A stretch of 64,000 bases of DNA, taken from Faecalicatena faecalis. GTDB taxonomy: Bacteria; Bacillota; Clostridia; Lachnospirales; Lachnospiraceae. The position numbers and the translations under genes are program-made. A model generated the notes under the pieces. It worked only from the letters and a program-made list of their open reading frames with translations. It searched no databases and was not told the origin of the DNA. The stretch covers positions 62,001 to 126,000 of the forward strand of contig NZ_JABACJ020000010.1 of the NCBI RefSeq assembly GCF_012524165.2, in the 5' to 3' direction. Below, in pieces: positions 34,385 to 42,515 of the stretch. How positions within the stretch are numbered: position 1 is the stretch's first letter; every line of letters starts with the position of its first letter.

Positions 34385-35452
34385 ATGAAACGAATTATAC
34401 TCACCGGCGGTGGAACAGCCGGGCATGTCACCCCCAATATTGCCCTGATCCCCCGTCTGAGGGAATTAGACTATGATATCCAATACATAGGATCTTATAA
34501 CGGAATCGAAAAGGAACTAATCGAACCGTTCGGAATCCCATATCACGGGATTTCATCAGGTAAATTACGCCGCTATTTCAGCGTACAGAATTTTACTGAT
34601 CCATTTCGTGTAATCAAAGGTTTTGGTGAGGCTCATTCTATTATTAAAGAATTAAAGCCGGATGTCATCTTTTCAAAGGGCGGATTCGTCTCTGTTCCGG
34701 TCGTATTAGCCGGAAAGCGTTGTAAAGTTCCAACTATTATCCATGAATCCGACATGACACCGGGATTGGCTAATAAGATTGCCATTCCATCTGCCAGCAA
34801 GGTCTGCTGTAATTTCCCGGAGACCCTGGATTCCCTCCCTCAGGAGAAGGCTGTCCTGACTGGATCACCAATCCGCCAGGAGCTTTTGTCCGGCAATAAG
34901 ATTGCTGCATTGGACTTGTGTGGATTTTCCGCTGATAAGCCAGTTATCCTCGTCATTGGAGGAAGCCTTGGCTCTGTGGCTGTTAATAATGCTGTCCGCC
35001 TTGCCCTGCCGGAACTTCTGGAACACTTCCAGATTGTCCACTTGTGCGGCAAAGGGAAAGTCGATGATTCTCTGAGCAATATGAAAGGTTACGCTCAGTT
35101 CGAATATATCAAGAATGAGCTCCGAGACATATTCGCCCTTGCTGACATTGTCATCTCACGGGCAGGTGCTAACGCAATCTGTGAATTACTTGCATTACGC
35201 AAACCTAACCTATTGATTCCACTCTCCGCAAATGCCAGCCGTGGAGATCAGATTTTAAATGCCCGCTCTTTTGAACGTCAGAATTTCAGTATGGTATTGG
35301 AAGAAGAAGAACTCACGAAAGAGTCACTTCTTGAGGCAGTACAGAATCTTTATGAGAACCGCGCAAAATATATGGACGCTATGCGTGATTCCAGGCAACA
35401 AGATTCAATAGATACAATTGTTGGGCTGATAGAAGAAATACGTAAAAAATAA
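34385..35452 (+). CDS. murG: UDP-N-acetylglucosamine transferase MurG
   Basis: The 355-residue protein has the MurG signatures: ILTGGGTAGHVTPN (G loop 1), IGSYNGIEKELI, FSKGGFVSVPVVLAG, HESDMTPGLANKIA, the C-domain loop VIGGSLGSVAVN, and the UDP-GlcNAc motif SRAGANAICELLALRKPNLL. It adds GlcNAc to lipid I on the inner face of the membrane. ATG 34385 is preceded by GGAGG. The frame extends upstream to 34334 but without a family match. It lies outside the usual dcw cluster, as in many Lachnospiraceae, and stands alone with its own terminator. Confidence 0.94.
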   Translation: MKRIILTGGGTAGHVTPNIALIPRLRELDYDIQYIGSYNGIEKELIEPFGIPYHGISSGKLRRYFSVQNFTDPFRVIKGFGEAHSIIKELKPDVIFSKGGFVSVPVVLAGKRCKVPTIIHESDMTPGLANKIAIPSASKVCCNFPETLDSLPQEKAVLTGSPIRQELLSGNKIAALDLCGFSADKPVILVIGGSLGSVAVNNAVRLALPELLEHFQIVHLCGKGKVDDSLSNMKGYAQFEYIKNELRDIFALADIVISRAGANAICELLALRKPNLLIPLSANASRGDQILNARSFERQNFSMVLEEEELTKESLLEAVQNLYENRAKYMDAMRDSRQQDSIDTIVGLIEEIRKK

Positions 35453-35473
35453 ATTCCAGTTTATCACAAATCC

Positions 35474-35507
35474 AAGAAAACAGGTGCCGAACAGACACCT
35501 GTTTTTT
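35474..35507. terminator. Bidirectional terminator between murG and the ECF sigma gene
   Basis: AAAACAGGTG (35477-35486) pairs with CACCTGTTTT (35496-35505), with A-rich and T-rich flanks on the two sides. Confidence 0.82.
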
Positions 35508-36051
35508 ATAACCGGTTCAATTCGTCATACTCAACACCAAATGTCTTCTTTATCCAATCCTTGGCTCTATGTAATAAACTATGCAGCACCTCAAGACGTA
35601 TTCCCATTTGTTCGGCAACTTTGGGCTGTGGGATCTCCAAGTAATATGACAACGTAATCGCGTCATACCATCTGCGATTCTTCATCATCAATGCTTCAAA
35701 TATACGTTCATGAAGTTCAGCACGATCCAAATCCAAAAGTTCTTCCATCACTTGGTCTTCTGCACTTTCAGACGACTCCTGAATGACAGAATCATCCATG
35801 ATTCCATTTTCAAGTACCTCATGTTTCATTTTCTTCTTGTAATTTAAAGCATAATTTTTCGCAGTTGTAAATAACCATGACTTGATATTACTGTGATTCA
35901 TATCATCATAGAAAATGTATAGTTGGAGAAATGTACTTTGAGTAATATCTTCTGCTACATCGCGATTACCTGAATAATTATACGCTACCTTCAAGACAAG
36001 ATTTTTATATTTTCCATAAATCTCATCAAATTCACGATTTTCAGTCAACAT
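35506..36051 (-). CDS. ECF-type RNA polymerase sigma factor
   Basis: The 181-residue protein has region 2 (YKNLVLKVAYNYSGNRDVAE, DITQSTFLQLYIFYDD, KSWLFTTAKNYALNYKKKM) and region 4 (YDAITLSYYLEIPQPKVAEQ, MGIRLEVLHSLLHRAKDWI). GGGGAAAAA precedes ATG 36051. It lies 13 bp after the HIT gene and is probably co-transcribed with it. Its probable anti-sigma partner with DUF4367 lies beyond murG on the same strand. Confidence 0.88.
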   Translation of the reverse strand: MLTENREFDEIYGKYKNLVLKVAYNYSGNRDVAEDITQSTFLQLYIFYDDMNHSNIKSWLFTTAKNYALNYKKKMKHEVLENGIMDDSVIQESSESAEDQVMEELLDLDRAELHERIFEALMMKNRRWYDAITLSYYLEIPQPKVAEQMGIRLEVLHSLLHRAKDWIKKTFGVEYDELNRL

Positions 36052-36064
36052 TTTTTCCCCGGGT

Positions 36065-36472
36065 TTAATTTAATTTACCTAATATTTCTTCTTTATCAGC
36101 CTCTGAAAGTTCGCCCATCTTCCAGCCCAGTCCTACACCATCATCTTTATATCTAGGGATTAGATGCATGTGAAAATGAAAGACAGTCTGCCCTGCTGCC
36201 TCTTCATTATTCTGTACAATGTTATATCCATCACATCCAAGCACGTCTTTAAGCTTCAATACCATCTTCTTGGCCAATACCATTACCTTTGCTGCCAATT
36301 CCTCATCCAGGTCATACAGATTTCGATAATGCTCCTTAGGAATAATTAATGCATGTCCTTTTGATGCCGGGCTCAGATCCAATATCACACGGAAGTCGTT
36401 ATCTTCATAAAGCGTCGCCGATGGAATCTCACCGGATGCCAGCTTACAAAAAATGCAGTTTTCATCTTTCAT
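36065..36472 (-). CDS. HIT-family nucleotide hydrolase/transferase
   Basis: The 135-residue protein opens ENCIFCKLASGEIPSATLYED with the CxxC-like start of HIT proteins, contains GHALIIPKEHYRNLYDL, and ends with the catalytic histidine triad as VFHFHMHLIPRYKDDG. HIT proteins of this size hydrolyse adenosine 5'-phosphoramidates and related dinucleotides. The ATG is preceded by GGGGAAAAG. It is first in a unit with the ECF sigma gene. Confidence 0.93.
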   Translation of the reverse strand: MKDENCIFCKLASGEIPSATLYEDNDFRVILDLSPASKGHALIIPKEHYRNLYDLDEELAAKVMVLAKKMVLKLKDVLGCDGYNIVQNNEEAAGQTVFHFHMHLIPRYKDDGVGLGWKMGELSEADKEEILGKLN

Positions 36473-36542
36473 AGCTTTTCCCCATTTCTTTTTTTATTTA
36501 ATAGTAGTATATCCTATTTTTTCCAAAATGAGAAGGGGTTTT

Positions 36543-36563
36543 TGTCGACGGAATGCTGTCGAA
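36543..36563 (+). promoter_or_regulatory. Two Spo0A-box-like sites upstream of the histidine kinase promoter
   Basis: TGTCGAA (36557-36563) matches the 0A box exactly and TGTCGAC (36543-36549) has one change. The sites are 14 bp apart in the same orientation, 20-40 bp before the -35 at 36583. Confidence 0.55.
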
Positions 36564-36582
36564 ACTTGTCTGCCGGATTTTG

Positions 36583-36611
36583 TTGAACCCCCGTATTCAT
36601 CGTGCTAGACT
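36583..36611 (+). promoter_or_regulatory. Promoter of the histidine kinase leader
   Basis: TTGAAC (36583-36588), 17 bp and TAGACT (36606-36611) form a plausible sigma-A promoter. Transcription would start near 36618, leaving a leader of about 197 nt. Confidence 0.6.
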
Positions 36612-36617
36612 ACAATT

Positions 36618-36814
36618 AAGGTTTACCAAATAGGTACACCTAAGCACATGCCCTAAGGATTTGACGGATGCAGAACTACAGAGCTGCATATACTTATTGG
36701 ACTAACTAATATACAATAAGACAGACCCTAGGGGTACACCATAATAAACGCCCAACAGGGCAGATCCACAACAATCTGCGGATCAGGTATACTATAAAGG
36801 AGGGACTTAAGATA
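36618..36814 (+). ncRNA. Structured 5' leader RNA of the histidine kinase gene
   Basis: The long leader contains a chain of hairpins: AGGTTTACC/GGTACACCT (near 36630), TGCAG/CTGCA (near 36675), GCCC/GGGC (near 36752) and GCAGAT/ATCTGC (near 36762). There is no intrinsic terminator before the start codon. No standard riboswitch consensus that I know fits. It could be a regulatory leader or a separate small RNA read through into the kinase. Confidence 0.45.
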
Positions 36815-37546
36815 ATGCTACATAATATTGACATCAATAAGATGAATGCGCTTATGGAGGCAGATCATGACGCAAAACAGATTATCACCCAGCTACTCGA
36901 CAACCACCATGAGACGGTATCGACGATTGCACATGAAGTACGTAACCCGCTGACACTTATTTCATCTTCACTTCAAGTTATGGAAATACAACATCCAGAA
37001 GTCAAAGATTTTCCTCATTGGAAACAGACTATGGAAGATATTGGTTTTGTGTGTCAGCTTTTAAACGAACTTTCCACTTTTAACAATGGCGATACACTCC
37101 GCTATTCAGTATTTTCCATTGAACGGCTTCTAAAAAATATTGCCGTATCTTTCGCAATCTCTTTAGACTCCGAAGATTCCGATATCGAATTCACTTCCGA
37201 AATTCCCTCCGGCCTGGGCGACTTCACAGGCGATAAAGTGAAGTTAGAAGAAGTCTTCCTTAACCTTCTTAAAAATGCCAAAGAATCCATTATGGGTGAA
37301 GGCAGTATCCGCTTGACAGCAAGCCGGGAACATGACACTCTCACGATTCAATGCCAGGACACCGGCTGTGGAATCTCTGATGAGATAATAGACTATATTT
37401 TTGAACCTTTTAAGACCTTCAAAGAAGGCGGCACAGGACTTGGCCTGTCACTTTCAAAAAAAATCATTGAATCTCATGGCGGTTCGATCTCTGTAGAATC
37501 AAAAGTTGACGAAGGTTCTTGCTTTACAATAAAGCTTCCAATCTAA
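36815..37546 (+). CDS. Orphan cytoplasmic sensor histidine kinase
   Basis: The 243-residue protein lacks transmembrane segments. It has a short N-terminus, an H box VSTIAHEVRNPLTLISSSLQ (His near 42), and an ATPase domain with N box (LKNAKESI), G1 (DTGCGISDEIID) and G2 (GGTGLGLSLSKKIIESHGG). No response regulator is adjacent. In Clostridia, small orphan kinases often phosphorylate Spo0A, and the 0A-like boxes upstream support this as an inference. AGGAGGG lies about ten bases before the ATG. Confidence 0.88.
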   Translation: MLHNIDINKMNALMEADHDAKQIITQLLDNHHETVSTIAHEVRNPLTLISSSLQVMEIQHPEVKDFPHWKQTMEDIGFVCQLLNELSTFNNGDTLRYSVFSIERLLKNIAVSFAISLDSEDSDIEFTSEIPSGLGDFTGDKVKLEEVFLNLLKNAKESIMGEGSIRLTASREHDTLTIQCQDTGCGISDEIIDYIFEPFKTFKEGGTGLGLSLSKKIIESHGGSISVESKVDEGSCFTIKLPI

Positions 37547-37594
37547 CATCTGCGAAGCCGCTGATACTTTATATTCATCAATTGTAAGGTAAAA

Positions 37595-38194
37595 TCAATA
37601 TATTGCATCTGCACGCGGTCTGCGGTATATCAGAACAGCAGTCATAAATCCACAGACAAGTCCTCCTATATGCGCAGCATTGTCTACCCCTGAGCTTGTA
37701 AATCCAAAATACAGGCTCAGGGCAACCATGAACAGAATCCCTCGATTCGTAATACGGCCTGCCCTTCCGTGATTTTTCAATACAACACATACCAGAGCTC
37801 CCATAAGACCAAAAATCGCACCGGAGGCCCCCGCTGAAACGACCATCTCACTTGCTTTTGTATTCATATATAAAGAAAGTAGATTTCCTCCCAGACCAGA
37901 TATAAAATAAATAATCAGGAATCTGATTCTGCCTGTCTCCAATTCTAAGTTCCATCCCAATGCCCCCAGCATGACCATATTATTCAACAGATGGTTGATT
38001 CCAAAATGAAGAAAAAGGCTGGTAAAAATCCGATAATACTCATGACCTTCCACAATGTATGGCTGGTACATTGCACCATGTTCCAACATGAACATACTGT
38101 CTTCTGTCATTCCCATAAAGGATAGAATAAAAAACACACCGACATTGATTACGATCAATACTGTCGTACAGACTGCCTTCTTATTATTTTCCAA
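37595..38194 (-). CDS. Rhomboid-family intramembrane serine protease
   Basis: The 199-residue protein has six hydrophobic segments. Rhomboid landmarks are HFGINHLLNNMVMLGALG (the HxxxN region in helix 2), the catalytic Ser in SAGASGAIFGLMGAL, and the catalytic His in DNAAHIGGLVCGF. It starts with TTG at 38194, preceded by AAGGGG at seven bases. It ends the leftward gene series after the tad operon, 34 bp from the previous gene, so it might process a pilus component. That is inference only. Confidence 0.92.
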   Translation of the reverse strand: MENNKKAVCTTVLIVINVGVFFILSFMGMTEDSMFMLEHGAMYQPYIVEGHEYYRIFTSLFLHFGINHLLNNMVMLGALGWNLELETGRIRFLIIYFISGLGGNLLSLYMNTKASEMVVSAGASGAIFGLMGALVCVVLKNHGRAGRITNRGILFMVALSLYFGFTSSGVDNAAHIGGLVCGFMTAVLIYRRPRADAIY

Positions 38195-38227
38195 TTCAAT
38201 TCCCCTTTTCTTATCATATGATTCATA

Positions 38228-39013
38228 TTATAAAGGGTCATTATCTTGCTGTCCATCGGTTTCTAAAATCAAATCCCGCCAATTTCCCCAACGGCCTTTT
38301 TTTAATTTATCAGCAGCCTTTTTCCACGGCTTCCAATGTCCACCGATCTCGCGAATTGTTTCCACATCAGGCGTCTGTACATATTCTTCCTCCTCCAATG
38401 AAAAAAGATGATCATCCGGTATGCCTCCTGTTTCTTCTATCATTTCGTTTCTTTCCTCCCCTCTTCTTTTTTCCTCATGCTCCCGGTATTCATCCATTAT
38501 TTTTTCCAAATCATAGTTTTCCTGTAAAGTGGCCTTGTGGATTTCATATGCAAGCAGAATCCCTTCTGTCTCCTCATAATCGAGTTTTTTCACAAAGTAT
38601 TCTGTTATAATATGAAAGGCTTCACAAAGCGGCTTTTTTCTAGCCGGAAGATAGCAAAAATGCCATGTACCGCTGCCGAAGAACATAAACTCTGGATAAA
38701 GCAGGAGACTGTCAGGACTGAGCATATAGCGTCTCAAGGATTTGACCACCTCCATCAGACGGTTTACAAAAAGAATCATGTCATCCTTCTTGATAGGAGC
38801 GGTCTCAAACATTGTCTTCATCGAGATCATTCCAGTCACCACATAACTATATCTACTTTTCTGATCTATCCCACAGCCTGTAATATCTAATAGCCCGGGA
38901 ATATTATTTTCCGTCAGCATATGTATCTGATAATCCTCTTCATATCCCTGGGGCAGATCTATATGCAGGCAGACCTTATTCAGTTCTTTTTCATATCCTG
39001 TTTTCATTTTCAT
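38228..39013 (-). CDS. DUF6382-like protein without an FHA domain
   Basis: The 261-residue protein resembles the DUF6382 N-terminal region of FHA proteins encoded with tad loci (LLDITGCGIDQKSRYSYVVT, LLYPEFMFFGSGTWHFCYLP, EAFHIITEYFVKKLDYEE). After about residue 165 it has only a charged linker (REHEEKRRGEERNEMIEE) where family members usually have an FHA domain. I chose ATG 39013 because AAGGAGG is five bases before it. It overlaps the context of the TadE gene and is part of the tad operon. Confidence 0.7.
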   Translation of the reverse strand: MKMKTGYEKELNKVCLHIDLPQGYEEDYQIHMLTENNIPGLLDITGCGIDQKSRYSYVVTGMISMKTMFETAPIKKDDMILFVNRLMEVVKSLRRYMLSPDSLLLYPEFMFFGSGTWHFCYLPARKKPLCEAFHIITEYFVKKLDYEETEGILLAYEIHKATLQENYDLEKIMDEYREHEEKRRGEERNEMIEETGGIPDDHLFSLEEEEYVQTPDVETIREIGGHWKPWKKAADKLKKGRWGNWRDLILETDGQQDNDPL

Positions 39014-39023
39014 TTTTTCCTCC

Positions 39024-39491
39024 TTACCTGCCCTCTGCATCCCCGATCGATTCTAACTGTCTCTTTTTTCTTATTTTATCTTCTGGCCTGGGAAGCGCAG
39101 CCTTCTGGACAGCCGAAACCTGCATCCATCCTTTTCCCGCATGTACAGATACTTCAATACTTTTTTTACTTTTCGTTATCTCAATTCCCGTCAGTCTTAG
39201 TAGGATCAGCTTTCCCTTCACCCGCTCTCTATAAAAATTCTGCAGGTCTACGTCTTCCTTCCCTTTCTGTCTCGCCATCTGGGTTCCGACAACCGCTGTT
39301 TCTGCTGCTGCACCATTCAGTATATTTTTATCGTGGTAATAAAACACTGTGTAGACCACCAGTAAAAAGACCAGAAAGACTACAGGCAGTATATAAGCCA
39401 TTTCTACGGTAATACTGCCCCTGGCACCACCGACTTTTACATTCCTCCCCAATATCCACTTTCTGGAACCGCCCTTAATCTGACTGGCCAT
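39024..39491 (-). CDS. TadE-like pilus assembly protein
   Basis: The 155-residue protein has a basic N-terminus, then GSITVEMAYILPVVFLVFLL, the TadE-type signal with Gly before a hydrophobic helix containing Glu at +5. A C-terminal extracytoplasmic domain follows (LRLTGIEITKSKKSIEVSVH). Such minor pseudopilins are cut by the prepilin peptidase encoded immediately upstream (0-bp gap) and initiate Flp pilus assembly. Confidence 0.82.
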   Translation of the reverse strand: MASQIKGGSRKWILGRNVKVGGARGSITVEMAYILPVVFLVFLLVVYTVFYYHDKNILNGAAAETAVVGTQMARQKGKEDVDLQNFYRERVKGKLILLRLTGIEITKSKKSIEVSVHAGKGWMQVSAVQKAALPRPEDKIRKKRQLESIGDAEGR

Positions 39492-39932
39492 CTAAAATCC
39501 TCCCAGGCACAACCAGAGAGTATAAGAAATACATAAGAAGGGAACAAACGGATACCCGATACTTCTGTCAAATTTATGTAAGCCTAGAGCAAACATTGCA
39601 AAGATTGCAGACAGTAGAAACGCCGAAGCTAAAACACCAAGAAGATTCCAAAATCCTAGATAAATACCCAGGACTAATATCAAGATACTGTCGCCATATC
39701 CAAATCCCTCATCCGTCATCTTGCTCACCACGCTGAATACGATTCCTACGGCAGCTCCTGCCACTGCCAGAACAAGCGGAATCGCCCCCTGATATACACA
39801 CAATACTCCTGCTGCAATCCCTCCTGCTGCGAGTATCCACACTGGAAGCTTCCGTATACGGATATCAATTATGGAAAGCATACATAAATAAACACCACAT
39901 CCTACCTGACCTATTTCGAACATCTGCTGCAT
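39492..39932 (-). CDS. Prepilin peptidase (A24, TadV/CpaA-like)
   Basis: The 146-residue protein is nearly all membrane helices and carries both aspartates of A24 peptidases: SIIDIRIRKLPVWIL (near 22) and EGFGYGDSILILVLGIYLG (GxGD near 80). It lacks the N-methylation domain, as in the Tad subfamily. It overlaps the upstream TadE-like gene by 22 bp and abuts the following TadE gene, so it is translationally coupled within the tad operon. Confidence 0.88.
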   Translation of the reverse strand: MQQMFEIGQVGCGVYLCMLSIIDIRIRKLPVWILAAGGIAAGVLCVYQGAIPLVLAVAGAAVGIVFSVVSKMTDEGFGYGDSILILVLGIYLGFWNLLGVLASAFLLSAIFAMFALGLHKFDRSIGYPFVPFLCISYTLWLCLGGF

Positions 39933-40717
39933 CCTCCTAACATACTTACTTCTGATTTCTTTACAGCATGAACTGTTCTCTTAAGTCCGCTGCAATTTAA
40001 AGAGTTATGGTATTTTCCCCCTGTATTCGTTACATAAACTCCTGCCATCGTGTCACCATGTACACATTTTTCACATTTGTGGTATCTTCCTCCATCTTCA
40101 TTCCGAATCGTTGACAGTTGGGAAGCTGGGATGAACTGCACAGAGAGCTGTAAATAGGTGCATTGATAATTCTCATGGTATACCAGCGCGTGATCCGTTA
40201 TATAAACGACCTGATCCTCCTCAGAATTGCCCTCCCGTTTTGTGTACCCATTCCACCCCTTTACTTTCATCGTCTCCTTAAACTTAGCTGTTAAATTCGA
40301 AAATTTAGGAAATGGAAGCCTAACAGAATATTCCACTGTAACGTAAATTTCCCCTGTTAAAATAGACATATAAGTTTTCCCACACCGTATTCCCGAACTG
40401 ACTCCAGATAAAATACTTCTTTCAATTCTTTCTGCACCGATATTATTTACAATATCACTTTTTAGTTTTATGATATTCACGGCAGGGAGTGTCACTACAT
40501 CCTCCGCGGCAGTCTTAGCCGCACTTTGGGCTGCTGCTCGAATACTTGTCCGTATGGACTGCATTTCTAAAAGATAGACCAAGCTTAATATCGCAAATAG
40601 AAAGATGGGGATTGTAAGAGCTGCCTCTACTGTTACACTTGCTTTTGAACCCAATATAGATGCCCTTTCCTTGTTCGAATTGGTTAGGGTTGTATTTGAT
40701 TTTTTCATCGCAGTCAT
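39911..40717 (-). CDS. TadE/TadG-like pilus protein with two C-terminal Cys/His modules and an invertible 5' end
   Basis: The 268-residue protein has a TadE-type signal helix (ERASILGSKASVTVEAALTI then PIFLFAILSLVYLL, about 17-50) and an extracytoplasmic domain. Two C-terminal repeats of about 45 residues read VYITDHALVYHENYQCTYL ... CEKC and VYVTNTGGKYHNSLNCSGL ... CSRC, a YHxxxxC-plus-CxxC pattern that could bind zinc. ATG 40717 has AAAGGA in front. Codons 17-24 (ERASILGS) lie in one arm of a 26-bp inverted repeat, and the start codon and ribosome site lie in the invertible segment. Confidence 0.8.
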   Translation of the reverse strand: MTAMKKSNTTLTNSNKERASILGSKASVTVEAALTIPIFLFAILSLVYLLEMQSIRTSIRAAAQSAAKTAAEDVVTLPAVNIIKLKSDIVNNIGAERIERSILSGVSSGIRCGKTYMSILTGEIYVTVEYSVRLPFPKFSNLTAKFKETMKVKGWNGYTKREGNSEEDQVVYITDHALVYHENYQCTYLQLSVQFIPASQLSTIRNEDGGRYHKCEKCVHGDTMAGVYVTNTGGKYHNSLNCSGLKRTVHAVKKSEVSMLGGCSRCSK

Positions 40718-40814
40718 TTTATCCTTTCTAAAGTTTCGTTATGGGAATATACTCTATCTCCGGTAGGGAGCCCGGAAGATACATAGGAGAAAGGGCATCT
40801 ATATTGGGTTCAAA
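40645..40814. repeat. Putative coding inverton: 26-bp perfect inverted repeats around 118 bp
   Basis: The arm 40645-40670 is a perfect inverted copy of 40789-40814 (GAAAGGGCATCT then ATATTGGGTTCAAA). The 118 bp between contains the start codon, ribosome site and first 16 codons of the TadE-like gene. On the opposite strand the segment carries another ATG (40741) and 16 codons (MGIYSISGREPGRYIG) that enter the repeat in the same frame. Inversion would therefore keep the reading frame and replace the N-terminus. Confidence 0.82.
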
Positions 40815-40830
40815 TGGAACAAATCTTATC

Positions 40831-42204
40831 CTATATGGTTTCATAACCAAAATACACAGGGAATTCATAAGTCAGCCCCTCACGGATGACTGCCTTATTC
40901 TGAAGTCTGAGCCTTACAACACAAGCATCAATGCAAAATGACGGGTTTTCCTTTTCTAATCTCAAATTCTGTTCAACCCTGTCCAAAGCCTTCATGGTCA
41001 AGTTCTTTTCATCCTTTAGGAAGAGAAGGATTCTCATATAATCTGTATATGTAAGTCCACCTTCTGCATCCATACCATCCTGTGTATCATCCTGGCTTCC
41101 AAGCGTCATAAGGGACGACAGGGACAACTGCCAGTTTTCACTATTTTTTATTAAGGCAGCCTTTTTTCCTGACATCAGAGCCCTAAGATCCATGATGCTC
41201 TCACCGAATGCCCAGGCAGCAATCAACACTTGTTTCACAATTTCTGCTACAGCCGGCAATGCGGCCAAGGTAGACAAGGTTAGTGCTAACGTTTCGGCTT
41301 CAGCCTGTTTCGCAGCATCCGTCTGCAGATACAGATAATTAATACCGAAACGAACTCCAATGAGCCTTTTGACTACAGACTCTAAATTTTCCATATCCGA
41401 CTCCTTTTCTCCAATCATATACTCTAGCTCATAGGACAAACTTCTATTTTCTCCCTTTGGCTCGACCGCATTTCCAAACTTCTTCAAAAGATATTCATGG
41501 AATAAAAGCCGCTCCTCCAAACCATTCATTCCTTGTCGGGTATAGAAACTTCCTCTTCCGCTCCTTAGGTGTCTGCCTCCTGGCTGATCACCTGCCGATA
41601 TCCGCTTATTGGATATCTGGAATTCACCCGGCAGTACAAGCTGCAGGATATTAGACTGCTTCAGATTTGATACATTGGGAAGAGGATTATTCTCCGCTGG
41701 CAGCATACTCTCTCCCTCCTCCAGGACATTCTCCAATTCCTGATTCCATTCTTCATCCTGCCGTTTCACCTCTTCCCCTTGCATCTCCTGTTCTTCCCAG
41801 ATTCCGGCCATTCCAGCCAGATCACGTACAATTGAGATTCCATAAGTCCGCTCCATATAATCCAGTACCTGTTCTCTGAATGCACTGCCGTTTTTGTCGG
41901 TCAGATACTGAATTCCTTCCATTTCGTGCTCTATTCCCAAAGTTCCGTAATACCTCATTCGATCAAGCAGGTTGTCTTCTCTGTATGTCTTTGTACCGTA
42001 ACTTCCATCGATTGCAAGAATTTCATACTCCTCTAAAAGATTCTTCTGATATTCACCGAATATTGAAAATATAGCACGATCTACATCCAGCCTTTTTTGA
42101 TTTTTTGAGACCTGCAGCATGGTACTTTCCAGCATCGCTGTGATAAACGATATGAGGAGAACAAAAATCAGACTTAAAAACGCTGTGACTTCTCCCCGTT
42201 TCAT
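40831..42204 (-). CDS. DUF5702-like TadG-type pilus protein
   Basis: The 457-residue protein opens MKRGEVTAFLSLIFVLLISF, a pseudopilin-like N-terminal helix, and then has a long extracytoplasmic region with helical stretches (AILSIFGEYQKNLLEEYEIL-like YQKNLLEEYEILAIDGSYG, KQAEAETLALTLSTLAALPA). It corresponds to the DUF5702 proteins of clostridial tad loci. I start at ATG 42204, one base after the stop of the Flp-like gene. The frame also allows 42240, which would overlap that gene. The stop is 16 bp before the inverton. Confidence 0.78.
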   Translation of the reverse strand: MKRGEVTAFLSLIFVLLISFITAMLESTMLQVSKNQKRLDVDRAIFSIFGEYQKNLLEEYEILAIDGSYGTKTYREDNLLDRMRYYGTLGIEHEMEGIQYLTDKNGSAFREQVLDYMERTYGISIVRDLAGMAGIWEEQEMQGEEVKRQDEEWNQELENVLEEGESMLPAENNPLPNVSNLKQSNILQLVLPGEFQISNKRISAGDQPGGRHLRSGRGSFYTRQGMNGLEERLLFHEYLLKKFGNAVEPKGENRSLSYELEYMIGEKESDMENLESVVKRLIGVRFGINYLYLQTDAAKQAEAETLALTLSTLAALPAVAEIVKQVLIAAWAFGESIMDLRALMSGKKAALIKNSENWQLSLSSLMTLGSQDDTQDGMDAEGGLTYTDYMRILLFLKDEKNLTMKALDRVEQNLRLEKENPSFCIDACVVRLRLQNKAVIREGLTYEFPVYFGYETI

Positions 42205-42205
42205 C

Positions 42206-42418
42206 TTAAATTCCTGCACTTTCGCTCGTAATCTTGTCAAAAATTGAATTTACGAGACTAATGAGCTGATTCTTAAAAATCAAGACGAGCGCGATGATCA
42301 CGACTAAAATCAGGATCATCTCGACCACAGACAGCCCCGAATTGTCTTCCAATACATATCTTATATGCATAAATTTCTGCAGCACCTTATATTTAATCCT
42401 TCTTGCTTTTTCTTTCAT
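42206..42418 (-). CDS. Flp1-like type IVb pilin
   Basis: The product from ATG 42418 has 70 residues: a basic start (MKEKARRIKYKVLQKFMHI), then LEDNSGLSVVEMILILVVII, a Flp-type pilin motif with Gly-Leu before a hydrophobic helix and Glu at +5. It ends with LINSLVNSIFDKI-like LISLVNSIFDKITSESAGI. This is the probable major pilin. The frame is open to an ATG at 42550, which would add a basic 44-residue leader and overlap tadC by 35 bp. The shorter start gives the usual size, but its ribosome site (AAAGGGAAAGAG) is not strong. Confidence 0.75.
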   Translation of the reverse strand: MKEKARRIKYKVLQKFMHIRYVLEDNSGLSVVEMILILVVIIALVLIFKNQLISLVNSIFDKITSESAGI

Positions 42419-42515
42419 ATTCTCTTTCCCTTTCCTTTTTCTTTTCTCCTGCTGCTCCCAATATTCTCTGTCAAAGTAGATATTCCAAATCCGCTTTGCC
42501 GCTTTCTTGATGACG

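Noticed and set aside
40741-40941. Plus-strand 66-codon frame as a separate gene
   Set aside because: Its first half is the alternative 5' end stored in the inverton, and the second half is antisense to the DUF5702 gene. It makes sense only after inversion, not as a gene of its own.
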